This document shows, in pieces, positions 1 to 9,017 of a DNA stretch of 64,000 bases; the stretch's first letter is position 1; each line of letters begins with the position of its first letter. The notes under the pieces were generated by a model, which was not told the DNA's origin, made no database searches, and saw only the letters and a program-made list of their open reading frames with translations. Source of the stretch: Porphyridium purpureum. Taxonomy: Eukaryota > Rhodophyta > Bangiophyceae > Porphyridiales > Porphyridiaceae. The translations under genes and the position numbers were made by a program. The DNA lies in assembly GCA_008690995.1 (NCBI GenBank), contig VRMN01000001.1:5084001-5148000 (forward strand). Direction: 5' to 3'.

Positions 1-598
1 TTCCGAACCCACCCAGCTTGACGCTGGGTCCGGGACCTTTTGCCACGAAAACGGTTTGCGCGGAAACATTTCCATGAACCGAGCATCCACTTTCATGCAC
101 AAAGTGCAAGGCCGACACGACTTGCGACACGATCCGGAGCACCATGCCTTCATCCAGCGTTGGCCGATCCTGCGTCCTCGACATCCACTCGTGCAAGGAC
201 GCATTTGGGCAGAATTCATAAATGAACATAACGCCATTCTTCGCGCTGCCCGTTTTCTTAGACAAGAGCACGCAATCCTCCAGATTCAAGATGGGCGGCG
301 TTGCGCCAAACTGTTTCATTGCGGCCGCACCGAGCGCCGCGGCCTTCTTCCACGCGCCGATTTCGGCCAGCAAATCATGCAGCTCCTTTTCACTCGCGAC
401 AACCTGGCGCTTGACCACGTACGTTGCGCTCGAGTCGGCCGCCTTCATGAGCGACACGGCGCTATCCTTGCGCGACTCGAGCTTCTTCAGCAGCTGGAAC
501 CGCCACTCGGTGCCGGCCATCCCCGCGACGGTCATCACGGCCGCGGCCCTTTGCACGGGCGCGCCGCCGTTCGCGCTCCCACCCACCCCGGTCGCCAT
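1..598 (-). CDS. Pseudokinase-domain protein, N-terminal part (runs off the window)
   Basis: The reverse strand is open from an ATG at 598 to the window edge (199 codons), so the gene is cut at its C-terminal side. The product has a short Ala/Gly-rich start, then a kinase-like N-lobe: EWRFQLLKK, an ATYVVKRQ strand carrying the candidate ATP-binding Lys, a helix with a possible partner Glu, and a hinge-like FIYEFCPNASL. The catalytic loop is degenerate: the segment after FVHESGC reads VHGNVSAQTVF instead of HRD...N, and the metal-binding loop reads LGGFG instead of DFG. Loss of both Asp residues predicts a catalytically inactive pseudokinase used as a scaffold or regulator. The overall pattern recalls SCYL-, NRBP- or PAN3-type pseudokinases, but I cannot choose among them from the fragment. 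It diverges from the complex I gene at 919. Confidence 0.72.
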   Translation of the reverse strand, partial: MATGVGGSANGGAPVQRAAAVMTVAGMAGTEWRFQLLKKLESRKDSAVSLMKAADSSATYVVKRQVVASEKELHDLLAEIGAWKKAAALGAAAMKQFGATPPILNLEDCVLLSKKTGSAKNGVMFIYEFCPNASLHEWMSRTQDRPTLDEGMVLRIVSQVVSALHFVHESGCSVHGNVSAQTVFVAKGPGPSVKLGGFG

Positions 599-698
599 CG
601 CGCCCGAGCACTTCCCCCCTTCTCCCTCCTTCCCACCCACCCTGATCCGCCTCGATCCACGGAAACCCACACACGCGTCACACGCACACCCACGAGTG

Positions 699-707
699 AA
701 ACCCTAA
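699..707 (+). promoter_or_regulatory. Telo-box AAACCCTAA
   Basis: Exact nonamer in the divergent pseudokinase/complex I promoter. Plant telo-boxes mark growth-related genes. Confidence 0.45.
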
Positions 708-764
708 CGCGATGCATTCATAGCAAAGCGCTGCCGTTTTGTGATGAAGCGCAAACAAACAGAG

Positions 765-773
765 AAACCCTAA
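765..773 (+). promoter_or_regulatory. Telo-box AAACCCTAA
   Basis: Second copy in the same promoter. The shared context (A)GAAACCCTAAGC matches the copy at 35905. Confidence 0.45.
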
Positions 774-918
774 GCTCTTGCGCGAAGCCAGTCGGGGCGA
801 AAGCTGCTCGAGGAAACGAGGTGAGAAGGGAAAGGGAGGCACAGGGTGGAGAGAGACAGAGTCGGTGGCGGGGAAGGAGGGAGCGCGTGAGACGCGGGTG
901 GGGGGAGAGGTAGGCAAG

Positions 919-1263
919 ATGGCGACGATCAATGAGGCGCCGATATATGATGTGGTGAACCCGGACCCCTCGATCCGAGACGTTCTTTCCGCGATGCGCC
1001 CGGCCGACTGGGCGCTCGTGGTCGGCTGCACGCTCGCGGGCATTCCCATAGGCTTTCTCATGGGCGCGCCCGGCATTCGCCGCCCCATCATGATGCACGC
1101 GGTTTGGGTGAACTTCAGTGGCTCGATGGGCGTGGGCGTGGGCCTCACAACTTACCGTCTTCTTGGGTTTAAAGAGAACAAAACCGAGGTCCGACGCTTT
1201 GGCGCCTTTCGGAAGATGGAGGACATGCCGTACGCAAGAGCCCAGCAAGTTTGGGATCAATAA
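919..1263 (+). CDS. NADH-ubiquinone oxidoreductase 20.9 kDa (NUXM)-like subunit
   Basis: A 114-residue protein starting at ATG 919 (context CAAGATGG). The family, known from plants and fungi as a mitochondrial complex I accessory subunit, has the pattern YPVVD..PP, a hydrophobic helix, a GIRGP-like turn, a second glycine-rich helix and a short RLLGF tail. Here the same order is seen: IYDVVNPDPS near residue 10, a helix (about 30-50) ending GFLMGAPGIRRP, a second glycine-rich helix (about 58-72) and TYRLLGFKEN. Two membrane helices fit an inner-membrane arm location. The reading frame extends upstream through non-ATG codons only, so 919 is the natural start. It converges with PEX12, with about 100 bp between stop codons. 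Confidence 0.8.
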   Translation: MATINEAPIYDVVNPDPSIRDVLSAMRPADWALVVGCTLAGIPIGFLMGAPGIRRPIMMHAVWVNFSGSMGVGVGLTTYRLLGFKENKTEVRRFGAFRKMEDMPYARAQQVWDQ

Positions 1264-1365
1264 TTAATTATATGGCACTGAAAATAAAGGCTTCGCTCCA
1301 GAGGCTCGCGTCCCAACATAACTAAGCCTGAGACGAGCTCGCACGTTGCTTCTCGCGGCTGCTGA

Positions 1366-2668
1366 TCAAGATTCATATATGCGCCGCATATCGTCCACTC
1401 TGGTAGGAAGGAGCGTGACAGGGCATTTGCCCGTTTGCTGAATGGCCTGAAAGAGACACTCGTAACAGAAAACATAACCTGACGCGCCGCACGCTGCTGG
1501 GTTGGAGCGCCTGCTTCAGGTCCATAACGGGTAGGATGAGCGTCGCTTGAGGGCATTTGCCCGTTTGCTGAATGGCCTGAAAGAGACACTCGTAACAGAA
1601 AACATAACCTGACGCGCCGCACGCTGCTGGGTTGGAGCGCTGCTTCAGGCATAACGGGCATGTGTCGCTTGAACTCGGCAGGGCGCGCGCCGATGCGCTT
1701 GAGCTAGGCGCCAGCGCGCGCGGGGGGCCTGGAACCGTACTCGTTTCGGCACTCTGGCGTTTTTGTTCCGCATAGTAATATTCTCCGAACTTGTACACAA
1801 AGACGCCGACAATCAGCGCGATCTTGAGGGATGAGATTGCCTTGTCGAGCACCGATAGCGTTTTTGCGCCGACGCCTTGAGGTGCGCGCTCATCACCCGA
1901 CGAATTCTGAGCCTCGCGCAGTTCAGATATGCTTTGGCGTCGCACAACAAGATTCTGCAGCCGCAATAGGAAGCTGAAATGCTTTGTGAGCCCGAAAAGG
2001 TACGCCAGATTGTAACCTACAGATGTAATGTCGTATGTCGTTGCGAGAATGGGGTAAAGCAACACAAACCATCGCTTTGCAAGCCGCTGAAGACGCGAGG
2101 ACGAAGCAGGGTCCGCTTCCTGTTGATGTAAGTGATGCGCAGTGCTACCCAGCAGTCGCGCCACTGCGCCGCCCGTCAGTCTTTCGTAGAGAGCGTCCAA
2201 CTTGATCCGCACGTAAGGCACACCGACCTCGGTGAGCAAGGACGTTGCGACCTGCAGAGCCGTAAGCGGCGCACCTCTCGTGTCTCCGCCATCCATGAAC
2301 ACATCGTCTGAGCCCAAATGTGCTGAAGCTCCTCTCGACGCCGTCGATTGACCCGAGGACGCCGCATTCATCCGCGAAGCTGCAGCCCGCCTCAAGCATG
2401 CCGACACAGACTCCCTTCTCAAATTATAAAACACCTCGGTGACGGTTCCGTGAGATCCCAGCAGACTATTTGTCTGCACAATCAGGTGAAGCGCCAAGAA
2501 AAGCTCCTCAGTACGCGGTAGCACGCGGAACAGCACCGCATGTCGCAGCGCCAGCACCTCGAGCGTGTATTTGAGCGCCGCACGGAGCGACAGAATGATC
2601 TGGTGCTGAGCGTACATTTCAAAGTACGAGGGACGAAGGTCCCCGCTCCCAATACTTGTCAGAAACAT
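1366..2668 (-). CDS. PEX12: Peroxisome assembly protein 12, RING peroxin (two exons proposed)
   Basis: PEX12 is a peroxisomal-membrane RING subunit of the PEX2-PEX10-PEX12 ubiquitin ligase that recycles the import receptor PEX5. The N-terminus shows RPSYFEMYAQHQ, then helices with RTEELFLALHLIVQ and VFYNLRRES, and a C-terminal incomplete RING (CPLC, then GYVFCYECLFQ and a final KCP), all typical of the family. The unspliced frame ends in an atypical tail because of a 130-bp tandem duplication. Removing a GT-AG intron at 1479-1608 restores the conserved ending, KCPVTLLPTRVDDMRRI and a stop at 1366. Proposed exons are complement(1609..2668) and complement(1366..1478), 390 residues. An in-frame ATG at 2761 would add 31 basic residues; I prefer 2668 because the homologous region begins there. 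Confidence 0.85.
1421..1640. repeat. 130-bp-period tandem duplication inside PEX12
   Basis: Positions 1421-1510 recur without a mismatch at 1551-1640, a 90-bp identical core at a period of 130 bp. Beyond the core, the remaining 40 bp of each unit are recognisably similar but differ by several substitutions and small indels. The unit contains CAGGT on the coding (-) strand, so each copy supplies a potential splice acceptor and donor. The period is not a multiple of three. Confidence 0.95.
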
Positions 2669-3988
2669 CGCTCCAGCAACGGACGTCGACTTGCCCGCAC
2701 TCTTCCTCCCTTTGTTGCCAAACCACCTGTACAAACAACCACCTTGCAATCTCAACCTCATCTAGACGGCCAAGAAATCAAATGGATTCGGGGCGTCGAT
2801 AGAGATGGCGGCATACATCGGTTAAGGGTCTACTGTGCAGCAGCTCTCCTCTCTGCCGTCTTTGGAGGGACCGAGGGCGAAGATGTTGTCATCACCTTCA
2901 CCATTGCCTCTACGCTGATGGAGGGTCAACGTCAGTGTTCGACACCAAGATGCCGAGCGCGTCAACGTTTCGCACGAAAATGTCCTCGGCGCCGCCGGCG
3001 TCCCAGTCTGTGACTGCACCGCAGTTCGCAGAGCCACATGCGCAGGCATTGGCGCTGCACGTGCCCATCTTGATGGTCCCGCGCGTGGGTGGCACTGTTG
3101 TTCGCGTGCACGCCTAATTGATCGTCACCAGGTGGGAGCCGCGGTGGCGCGCCGTGAACGACAGCCGCGTGTGAAACCGAGGGTGGGCTCTGCAGAATAT
3201 CTGACGCGCGGCCCTGGAGCGGACCCTGCAATCGCGGCGGCAGGTCTTGTTGTAGATCTCTCGTGGGGACAGGAGCATGACTTCGTTCTCCAACACGAGA
3301 AACACGGCTAGCTACTCTCATGCCTTGCGCTGCAGCGGCTCCGGCTAGCGCAGTTGTGGGCTGGGTGCTTCATATTTGATCGGCCTGGTTAGTTTGTACT
3401 TTGTGGTGCGCGCGTGCTACAATCGGGAGTCCATGTTAGTGCGGACGCGCGCAAGAATCGCGGCCTAGTCTGTCCACAGCCGCCTCGGTTTACTGTCACG
3501 CCAAGACTTCCACGTTCACCGCCATCTGTACCATCATAGTTGGTCATTGGCTGTGCACTGGAGCCGCAGGCAGAGCAATCCATGGTGCGGTCGCTGGCAT
3601 ATGTACATACTATGTTGGTGCCGCTGCCGCTGCCGCTGCCGCTGCCGCGCTCTGTATGGCAGCGGGCGCTGACACTACCGGCTTTGTCTCAGGTGCCACC
3701 GGAGCTGCCTTTCGTACCTTCTACTAGATTTGCTTCGAGTCGCTTAAAATGTCACTCTTGAATGCACTCCTCTCCGACCGCCAGATTCTGCCACTTTCCT
3801 CTCTTTGTCATGAAGGATTTTCGATTTCTTTGGGGAAGAAAGCGAGGGTGCAACAAAGAGTCCGTGTTCGAATGCGATAATCTGAGAGACACTTGCGGCT
3901 TTGAGCGCACCAAGTCCCTGGAGGGTGGTACCAACTTCACAACAAGTGAGATCTGCTCTCCTTCGTTCCTTGCGCCCCGTTGTTTGTG
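2669..3988. other. Gap between PEX12 and the golgin gene, with unassigned coding-like tracts
   Basis: No complete recognisable gene was found. Several + strand tracts look protein-like in different frames: one with CAAALLSAVFGGTEGED near 2830-2940, one with EYLTRGPGADPAIAAAGL near 3200-3310, one with YLIGLVSLYFVVRAC near 3375-3435, and one ending at 3729 that contains FTAICTIIVGHW and an alanine run. Together they could be exons of an unrecognised multi-exon membrane-protein gene or a decayed gene. On the - strand a 52-codon ORF (3068-2910) starts MGTCSANACACGSANC, which is Cys-rich but unsupported by anything else. A GCCGCT microsatellite lies at 3620-3648. Confidence 0.4.
3620..3648. repeat. 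GCCGCT hexanucleotide microsatellite
   Basis: Nearly five uninterrupted copies of GCCGCT. In one + strand frame it encodes a run of nine alanines within a hydrophobic stretch. Confidence 0.9.
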
Positions 3989-4789
3989 ATGGAGCCTGGG
4001 CATCCGACCAAGGCGTCTGCGTCAGACGCTGCGGTCGCGCCTCGGAAAGAGTCCCGCATGGACACTCAGAGAAGCAGGCCTCATGAGGATAGGAAAGGAG
4101 CCTCTCAGACGAAAGCAGGTTCACGGCTTGATTCCAAAGCGGCAGTCGGCACGCATGGGCAGCAGCAGCAGCACCAACATCATTATCACGCGAGCAGCGC
4201 GCAGGCAGCCGAGCTGGTCAAGCAGGCTCGGCTTCAGGAGAGTGAGAGGAGAAAGCAGGCAGAGGATGAGCAGAAGCGCTTATCCAACACACCGGACATG
4301 GACAGCGAGCTGGAGCTGGAAGAGGTGTCGAAAATGGACCCGGGCCTTGCGGGCATGGACGACAATGAGTTGTTTCGACGGCAGCGTGCATTGCAGGAGA
4401 AACTGGAGGTGAAGCATATGGAATATGTCAAGCAAGCAAAGCGATTGCAGATTCTTCGACAGGAGCTGAAGGATTTGGAGGAGCCCCTGAAGCGAGAAAT
4501 TTTTGCAGCCCGGACGCGGCTAGAGGAGGTGAACAAGGATGAGACGCGTTGGGTCAATGAGGTCAATGGATTGAGAAAGCAGATGCGAGAGGCCGAAAAG
4601 GAGCTCCAGAAAGCGCGCTCGCTCAAACAAGAGTGTACAGATTCCCTGGTCACAGTTATGGCAGACTACGAGAAGAAAAAGGAGGAGCGTCTCGAGCAAA
4701 TTGCACTCATTCTGGGTGAAAAGAGCTTGAATGACAAGTCCGGCACTGACCCGTCCGCGTCCTCAGATCCTGCCTTCTCTGGCTTTTGA
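3989..4789 (+). CDS. RAB6-interacting golgin (GORAB/SCYL1BP1)-like coiled-coil protein
   Basis: A 266-residue protein from ATG 3989; the frame extends upstream only by a TTG. The first ~90 residues are polar and low-complexity (Gln/His run near residue 55). The rest is a long coiled coil. Its C-terminal half follows the GORAB pattern closely in spacing: a helix with LQILRQELKDLEEPLKREI, a second with ARTRLEEVNKDE and RKQMREAEKELQKAR, and a final segment resembling the family's C-terminal block before KKKEERLEQIALIL. GORAB proteins are Golgi-associated and bind RAB6 and SCYL1, acting in retrograde (COPI) traffic. The assignment rests on alignment from memory over about 90 residues of coiled coil, so a generic coiled-coil protein remains possible. 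Confidence 0.6.
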   Translation: MEPGHPTKASASDAAVAPRKESRMDTQRSRPHEDRKGASQTKAGSRLDSKAAVGTHGQQQQHQHHYHASSAQAAELVKQARLQESERRKQAEDEQKRLSNTPDMDSELELEEVSKMDPGLAGMDDNELFRRQRALQEKLEVKHMEYVKQAKRLQILRQELKDLEEPLKREIFAARTRLEEVNKDETRWVNEVNGLRKQMREAEKELQKARSLKQECTDSLVTVMADYEKKKEERLEQIALILGEKSLNDKSGTDPSASSDPAFSGF

Positions 4790-5034
4790 AGGGAAGTAAA
4801 TGCACGGATGCTGTGCTCGCGTTATGTTATGGTATCCGAGCTAAAAGGAGTGGGAGCTTGACATCGTGAAACTGAGGGGCGACGCGTGGGTTTTCACTTT
4901 GAGACAGCGCTTGTATGTCGTCCCGTGCGCCATTCCTGACACATACAAGCGGCACTCTCTAGCACCCAGCCGGTTTTGTTCGGGCGATAACTTGCACGGT
5001 GCGGTGCTTTGATTCGCTCGTCCCAGCGCAAGAT

Positions 5035-6612
5035 TTAGTTTAGAAAATTGTGCGGCGTGAATGGGGACGTATGTATATGGCTAAGTGGAGGACGCGGAGG
5101 CGGTCGAACATCCAGTGCCGCAGCCCGTGACCACGCCGGTTTCATAAGAGTAGAAGCTGGCACCGTGTCGAAACTTTGAATGGGCGGCAAACAAGGCATC
5201 CTTCCGAGTGTGTACGCAAAGGACACTCCGGTTGCCTGCCGCTTTTTGGCTGGGGTCACAAAGTCCGAATCATGGTCCTCCACATCAAGTATCGGCTCCG
5301 TATGAGGCGCTTTCGCGCCACGGTAAGAGCTGGATGCGTCCTTTGGAGCAACGGTACGAAACACATGGCTCTTTGATACAGAGCTGCGCAGTGGATCAGC
5401 ATGTGTTGAATTGCTTGGCGTGTAGCATTCCTCCATTGGGAATTTTTCACTCTCGTCCGAAACCAAGAACTGCCGGAGATGCTGCTGAAGCACTCGACAC
5501 GTTGATTTTGTGCTCTTACCGACCCAGATGCGGTGATTTCTGGACAACGAGGCGACCTGATCTCGTGTGAAATCGCCGGCATTCTCTTTTTCGTACAGGC
5601 GCTGCTTCGTGCGATTCTTGTACTCCTCAAAATTTGATTGTGGTTGCAGCAGGTACTCCAGCTCCCTCGGGTTCACGACAAGATTTAGGTAAACGTAATG
5701 CAGCGCGTCTTCTTCAAACGAGAATGAGTCGATGGAGCTGAACTTGATATCAATCGCGCCGTATGGACCACCCTTCTGCATCGCGGAGGCCAAGTCATCA
5801 CCCAGGAACAACTCATATCGCAGCTTGCGCCGCCCGAAAAGAAATTTGATTTCAAGCGTCGACCATTCCTTGTCGGCGAATGTTTGCACCAGTGATTCAC
5901 ACGCCCACTTGGAACCAATTGCGAGCTTTGTCCTGTGCAGAGACAGTGCCGCCGGTGTTTTGGAAGAAGAAGCACTGGACTGTTCGTCTATTCGCCATGC
6001 CTTTCGCTTACGCAGACTTTCAGATGGCGGCACAGCGGAGGCGGCATCGTGCACATGACTTTCGTTTTGGGAAGCGGTGTCTAATGGTAGGCTCGATGCT
6101 GAGTTCTTTTGGGCCTGAAATCGATGCGAATTTGCTTCGCTCGTTTTCACATTTGCACTGGGAGAGCCTGACCGCAGTGGAAAAGAGTCCTGTCTTTTTG
6201 CGGTGGACTCCAGAGTTGCATGACGACTGGGACTGTCTCCGACATCGCTGCGCGGCGTGTCGCTCCCTGTGCTGTCCGGTGAAGCTGCTTGACGCCTCAT
6301 GCGCACCTGCTTTGCGCGGCGGTTATTGAACCAGGTCCGAACTTTTCGCAACGGCTTACCGAACGAAGCGGCAAGACTCTCAAGTTCGTCCTTCTTTGGA
6401 TAAGGGCAGGCTTCAAACAGGCGCGCCATTCCTTCCAGCTCGCTGGGCGAAAACTCGCTCGAGCCCTTCTTCAGTGACAAAGGCGCGTTCTCGACAGCCT
6501 CTGCCGCTCGAAGCATCCAGTCAATCACATTTTGCTCAGCCATGTGGATGTTTTCCTTGTTACTCTGTGAGAAAATGCCATAAGACGACGCCTTTCCGTG
6601 CTGCCTTTCCAT
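5035..6612 (-). CDS. Homeodomain transcription factor with an uncharacterised C-terminal domain
   Basis: A 525-residue protein from ATG 6612 (only a TTG lies further upstream in frame). A homeodomain occupies about residues 51-107: FSPSELEGMARLF, a typical three-helix spacing, and the recognition helix VRTWFNNRRAKQ with the invariant W, F, N and R. It has no extra three-residue TALE loop. A Ser/Thr-rich linker follows. Residues about 230-385 form a second folded region containing KWACESLVQTF, EIKFLFGRRKLRYELFLGDDL and VYLNLVVNPRELEYLL. This looks conserved and mixed alpha/beta, but I cannot name it. The C-terminus is Pro-rich. It probably acts in the nucleus as a DNA-binding regulator; the second domain may mediate dimerisation or cofactor binding. 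Confidence 0.85.
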   Translation of the reverse strand: MERQHGKASSYGIFSQSNKENIHMAEQNVIDWMLRAAEAVENAPLSLKKGSSEFSPSELEGMARLFEACPYPKKDELESLAASFGKPLRKVRTWFNNRRAKQVRMRRQAASPDSTGSDTPRSDVGDSPSRHATLESTAKRQDSFPLRSGSPSANVKTSEANSHRFQAQKNSASSLPLDTASQNESHVHDAASAVPPSESLRKRKAWRIDEQSSASSSKTPAALSLHRTKLAIGSKWACESLVQTFADKEWSTLEIKFLFGRRKLRYELFLGDDLASAMQKGGPYGAIDIKFSSIDSFSFEEDALHYVYLNLVVNPRELEYLLQPQSNFEEYKNRTKQRLYEKENAGDFTRDQVASLSRNHRIWVGKSTKSTCRVLQQHLRQFLVSDESEKFPMEECYTPSNSTHADPLRSSVSKSHVFRTVAPKDASSSYRGAKAPHTEPILDVEDHDSDFVTPAKKRQATGVSFAYTLGRMPCLPPIQSFDTVPASTLMKPAWSRAAALDVRPPPRPPLSHIHTSPFTPHNFLN

Positions 6613-7497
6613 GATCCGAGCGAGGCTCGTTTCTGCGCGTGCCTTTTTTCCTGCTGCTGTGCCGAGAACTTCCAAGCGGCGTCACGCGTGCGCGCGCCAC
6701 TCTGTTCGCCCGCCAAGTGCTCCCTTTATATCGGAGCGATGACGTTGACGCGGATGCCCGAGAAAATCCGCTCGCCCTTGAGAACTTATCTGTGCGCGTG
6801 CAACTCGACTTATCAAACTCAAACAAAACAGCACGTTTATACCCGCACTTCCCTGCGAAGAAACCACCTCTGCTCGCGAATCTGCTTTCGCTTTCCGCCA
6901 AGCTCCCCACCGTCCAAATCACCACCTGTTAAACCCCCACCATCCGTTTCCTTCTCTGTGTATTTGTATATATGCGTGTGTGTGTGTATTTGTAGCTCCG
7001 ACGCTTTCCACTTTCAAGCGAGCTTCACGACCCCGCTTTCGTTCTTCTCCTCTCCACTCCCCTCCCTCCCTCTCTCTGTCCCTCCGCGCCCTTCTTCTTC
7101 TCATCTCATACGGGTGTCCCTGTCTGCCTCCTTTTCCCGCTTTCCCTCCTTCTCCCGTCAACGCCCGCCAAAAATCCCCTCATAACAGAACGACCCCAGT
7201 TTAATACACACACACCCACACACCCTCTCACTCACCAACCCTCCTCATTTCAAAGGGGGGAGGGGGGGGCGGGGGGCGCGTATGAATGAATGCTGCTGGT
7301 TTTGCCTCGGCCTGCCACCACATCGGATCGCACGTCGCTTTGCGCTCGCTTTTGGGAAACACCCCACACTGCGTCTATAATTAGCGCGTGATTTTCTCAT
7401 AGCAAACCATCTCATATTCAAGGGGGGCGTGTGGGTTTTGGCGCGCGCAAGTGAAAAACAAGGTACACTGTATTTTTGTCCATGTGTACAGCGAGTA
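6613..7497. promoter_or_regulatory. Upstream region of the homeodomain gene; low-complexity DNA
   Basis: No gene is supported. The segment holds a GT/TATG repeat near 6970-6992, a long pyrimidine-rich + strand tract (about 7030-7165), a CA repeat near 7205-7225 and a pure G tract at 7255-7276. The pyrimidine tract is typical of core promoters and leader sequences in compact algal genomes. Confidence 0.45.
7255..7276 (+). repeat. G-run with quadruplex potential
   Basis: Three runs of six to eight G separated by single bases within 22 bp. There is enough G for an intramolecular G-quadruplex. It lies about 220 bp left of the DNA transposon. Confidence 0.7.
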
Positions 7498-7529
7498 CAG
7501 TAAGTGACAATCAATTAAAAACACCCGCT
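7498..7529 (+). repeat. Left terminal inverted repeat of the DNA transposon
   Basis: 32-bp repeat pairing with 8857-8888 on the opposite strand, with one mismatch at position 4. Confidence 0.9.
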
Positions 7530-8856
7530 GTTTTGCATATTTTCTATGAAAATAGGTAATTTTAGAATAAAATTGAAGAAGGTCGACCTTTCGGTGACCG
7601 TGCGAGCGTCCAAACGATTAAAAACAGTGCAGTCAAACACACATTCCAGGGGTCATAGAGCATGGACATGAGCGCGCGGCGCGGTTTCATCAGGAGCACA
7701 GCAATGTCTTTCAGTGGACAAGAGCCCAGCATGATTGGTGGCGTGGTTACGGAGGAATGCATGATGCGGGTGATCACGAACTGACCATTGAGTTTTTGCT
7801 CCGTTGCATTAGTACAAAGGTATTTGAATAGCCTCAAAACGGAAAGCAAATGGAGGCCCGATCAGAATGACGCAAGAATAACATCCAAACCGCACCTAAA
7901 GCTTGAAAATGTCCCAAAGCAAGGCCTTCTTTTGCTGCGCTTTTTAACTTGCACAGAACTCTAATCAGCATGTGCCGAGCCAATTTCAGCGCAACGCACC
8001 AGACTTGGAACCAGAAATAAGCGCACGTGCGAGACGAAGACGACCATACCAGCTTTGGAGAACTGTCATGGACACACACAAAATGAATGAGTTGTTTTTA
8101 CTGCTGAAAACAGAGAAAAACTTGCAAGTGTTATTTACGGACCTAAAAGGCTCGAATTGGAGGGTTCTGATGGTGTCCTCTTCTCTTAGGGAGGGTCAGA
8201 GCTTATCCCAGTCAACCATTTCATCTGTACGTTTGGTGCACACAGCTTGATAACTTGGGAGTGCCAACCACACCCGAAAATTTAGACTTCTCCTTCGCAT
8301 GCGACTATCGTATCCCTATTGAGAGGGGCGCAAGAAGCGTGAACATGTTGGACAGATTTCGGGTGAATATGAGAGCCGTAAAAAAGCTCAGTTGCTTCAT
8401 GTTTATGTTGCTCTATGTAGCTTGCCTCAAGGCAGAGCAAACCGGGTACCGATTGAAAAGCAAATATGTGGAAGCTAGAGATAGTCCTGCGCTCCCGCGA
8501 GACTTGGATTCAATTGACCATGTTCGGAGACATGTAATAGGCCACGTTTACGGTGAATTCCAGCAGTTTTATAGCGTGAAAGAGCTGCGAACGGCAGATT
8601 AGGACGCCCTGGCGAAAATGGAGGGCTCCTGCGTCACAGGCTCGCGTGACAGTGTGTCAAAGGGACTCGTTGGAAAGGTCTTGGGCCAAGGAAGGACGTG
8701 GCGCTTTCAGAACTCGCTTCTACCCTTCACTGCTGCGGTAAACTCTCTGAACTTGCTCTGTTTTTAATCGTTTGTCACTTTCCCTTCGCGCGTAAAATCT
8801 CTACTTCAACGAGTTTATACTAAATTTACCATGTTTTGTTATAAAAGGTAACGACT

Positions 8857-8888
8857 AGCGGGTGTTTTTAATTGATTGTCACTTGCTG
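8857..8888 (-). repeat. Right terminal inverted repeat of the DNA transposon
   Basis: Inverted partner of 7498-7529. The flanking TA is at 8889-8890. Confidence 0.9.
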
Positions 8889-9017
8889 TACACTTGTGAG
8901 TGTTGATGCATGGTGCAATGGTGATGGAAAGTAACCGTTAAACCGGTGAGTCATCGGCAGAAACCGCTAGGACCGCGTGGGTTTCTTTCTGCGTTGGTGC
9001 GCCACGGAAGTGGGGGA

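Larger units (their letters stand above)
599..918. promoter_or_regulatory. Divergent promoter with two telo-box elements
   Basis: This 320-bp interval separates the divergent pseudokinase and complex I subunit genes. It holds two copies of AAACCCTAA at 699-707 and 765-773, both on the + strand and 66 bp apart. A purine-rich GAGA/GGGA stretch (about 820-910) lies just before the complex I start codon. No other convincing gene is seen here. Confidence 0.5.
7498..8888. mobile_element. Tc1/mariner-like DNA transposon, probably non-autonomous or decayed
   Basis: The ends are 32-bp inverted repeats, 7498-7529 and 8857-8888, matching at 31 of 32 positions and beginning CAGYAAGTGACAATC. Weaker inverted similarity continues inward for about 50 bp. 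Each end is flanked by TA (7496-7497 and 8889-8890), the target-site duplication of the Tc1/mariner superfamily, whose repeats often start CAG. Total length is 1,391 bp, in the size range of complete members. The interior is more AT-rich than the neighbourhood and has only short ORFs (for example about 7972-8250 and 8255-8602 on +, and 7562-7849 on -). I could not recognise a DDE/D transposase in any frame. It could be a non-autonomous derivative or a member with a decayed transposase. Confidence 0.8.

Noticed and set aside
56-913. 285-codon + strand ORF
   Set aside because: It is antisense to the pseudokinase, whose frame shows ordered kinase motifs, and it runs into the purine-rich promoter.
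1373-1478. Unspliced PEX12 tail as the true C-terminus
   Set aside because: It replaces the conserved KCPVT...RRI end with a frame-shifted copy; splicing out one period restores it.
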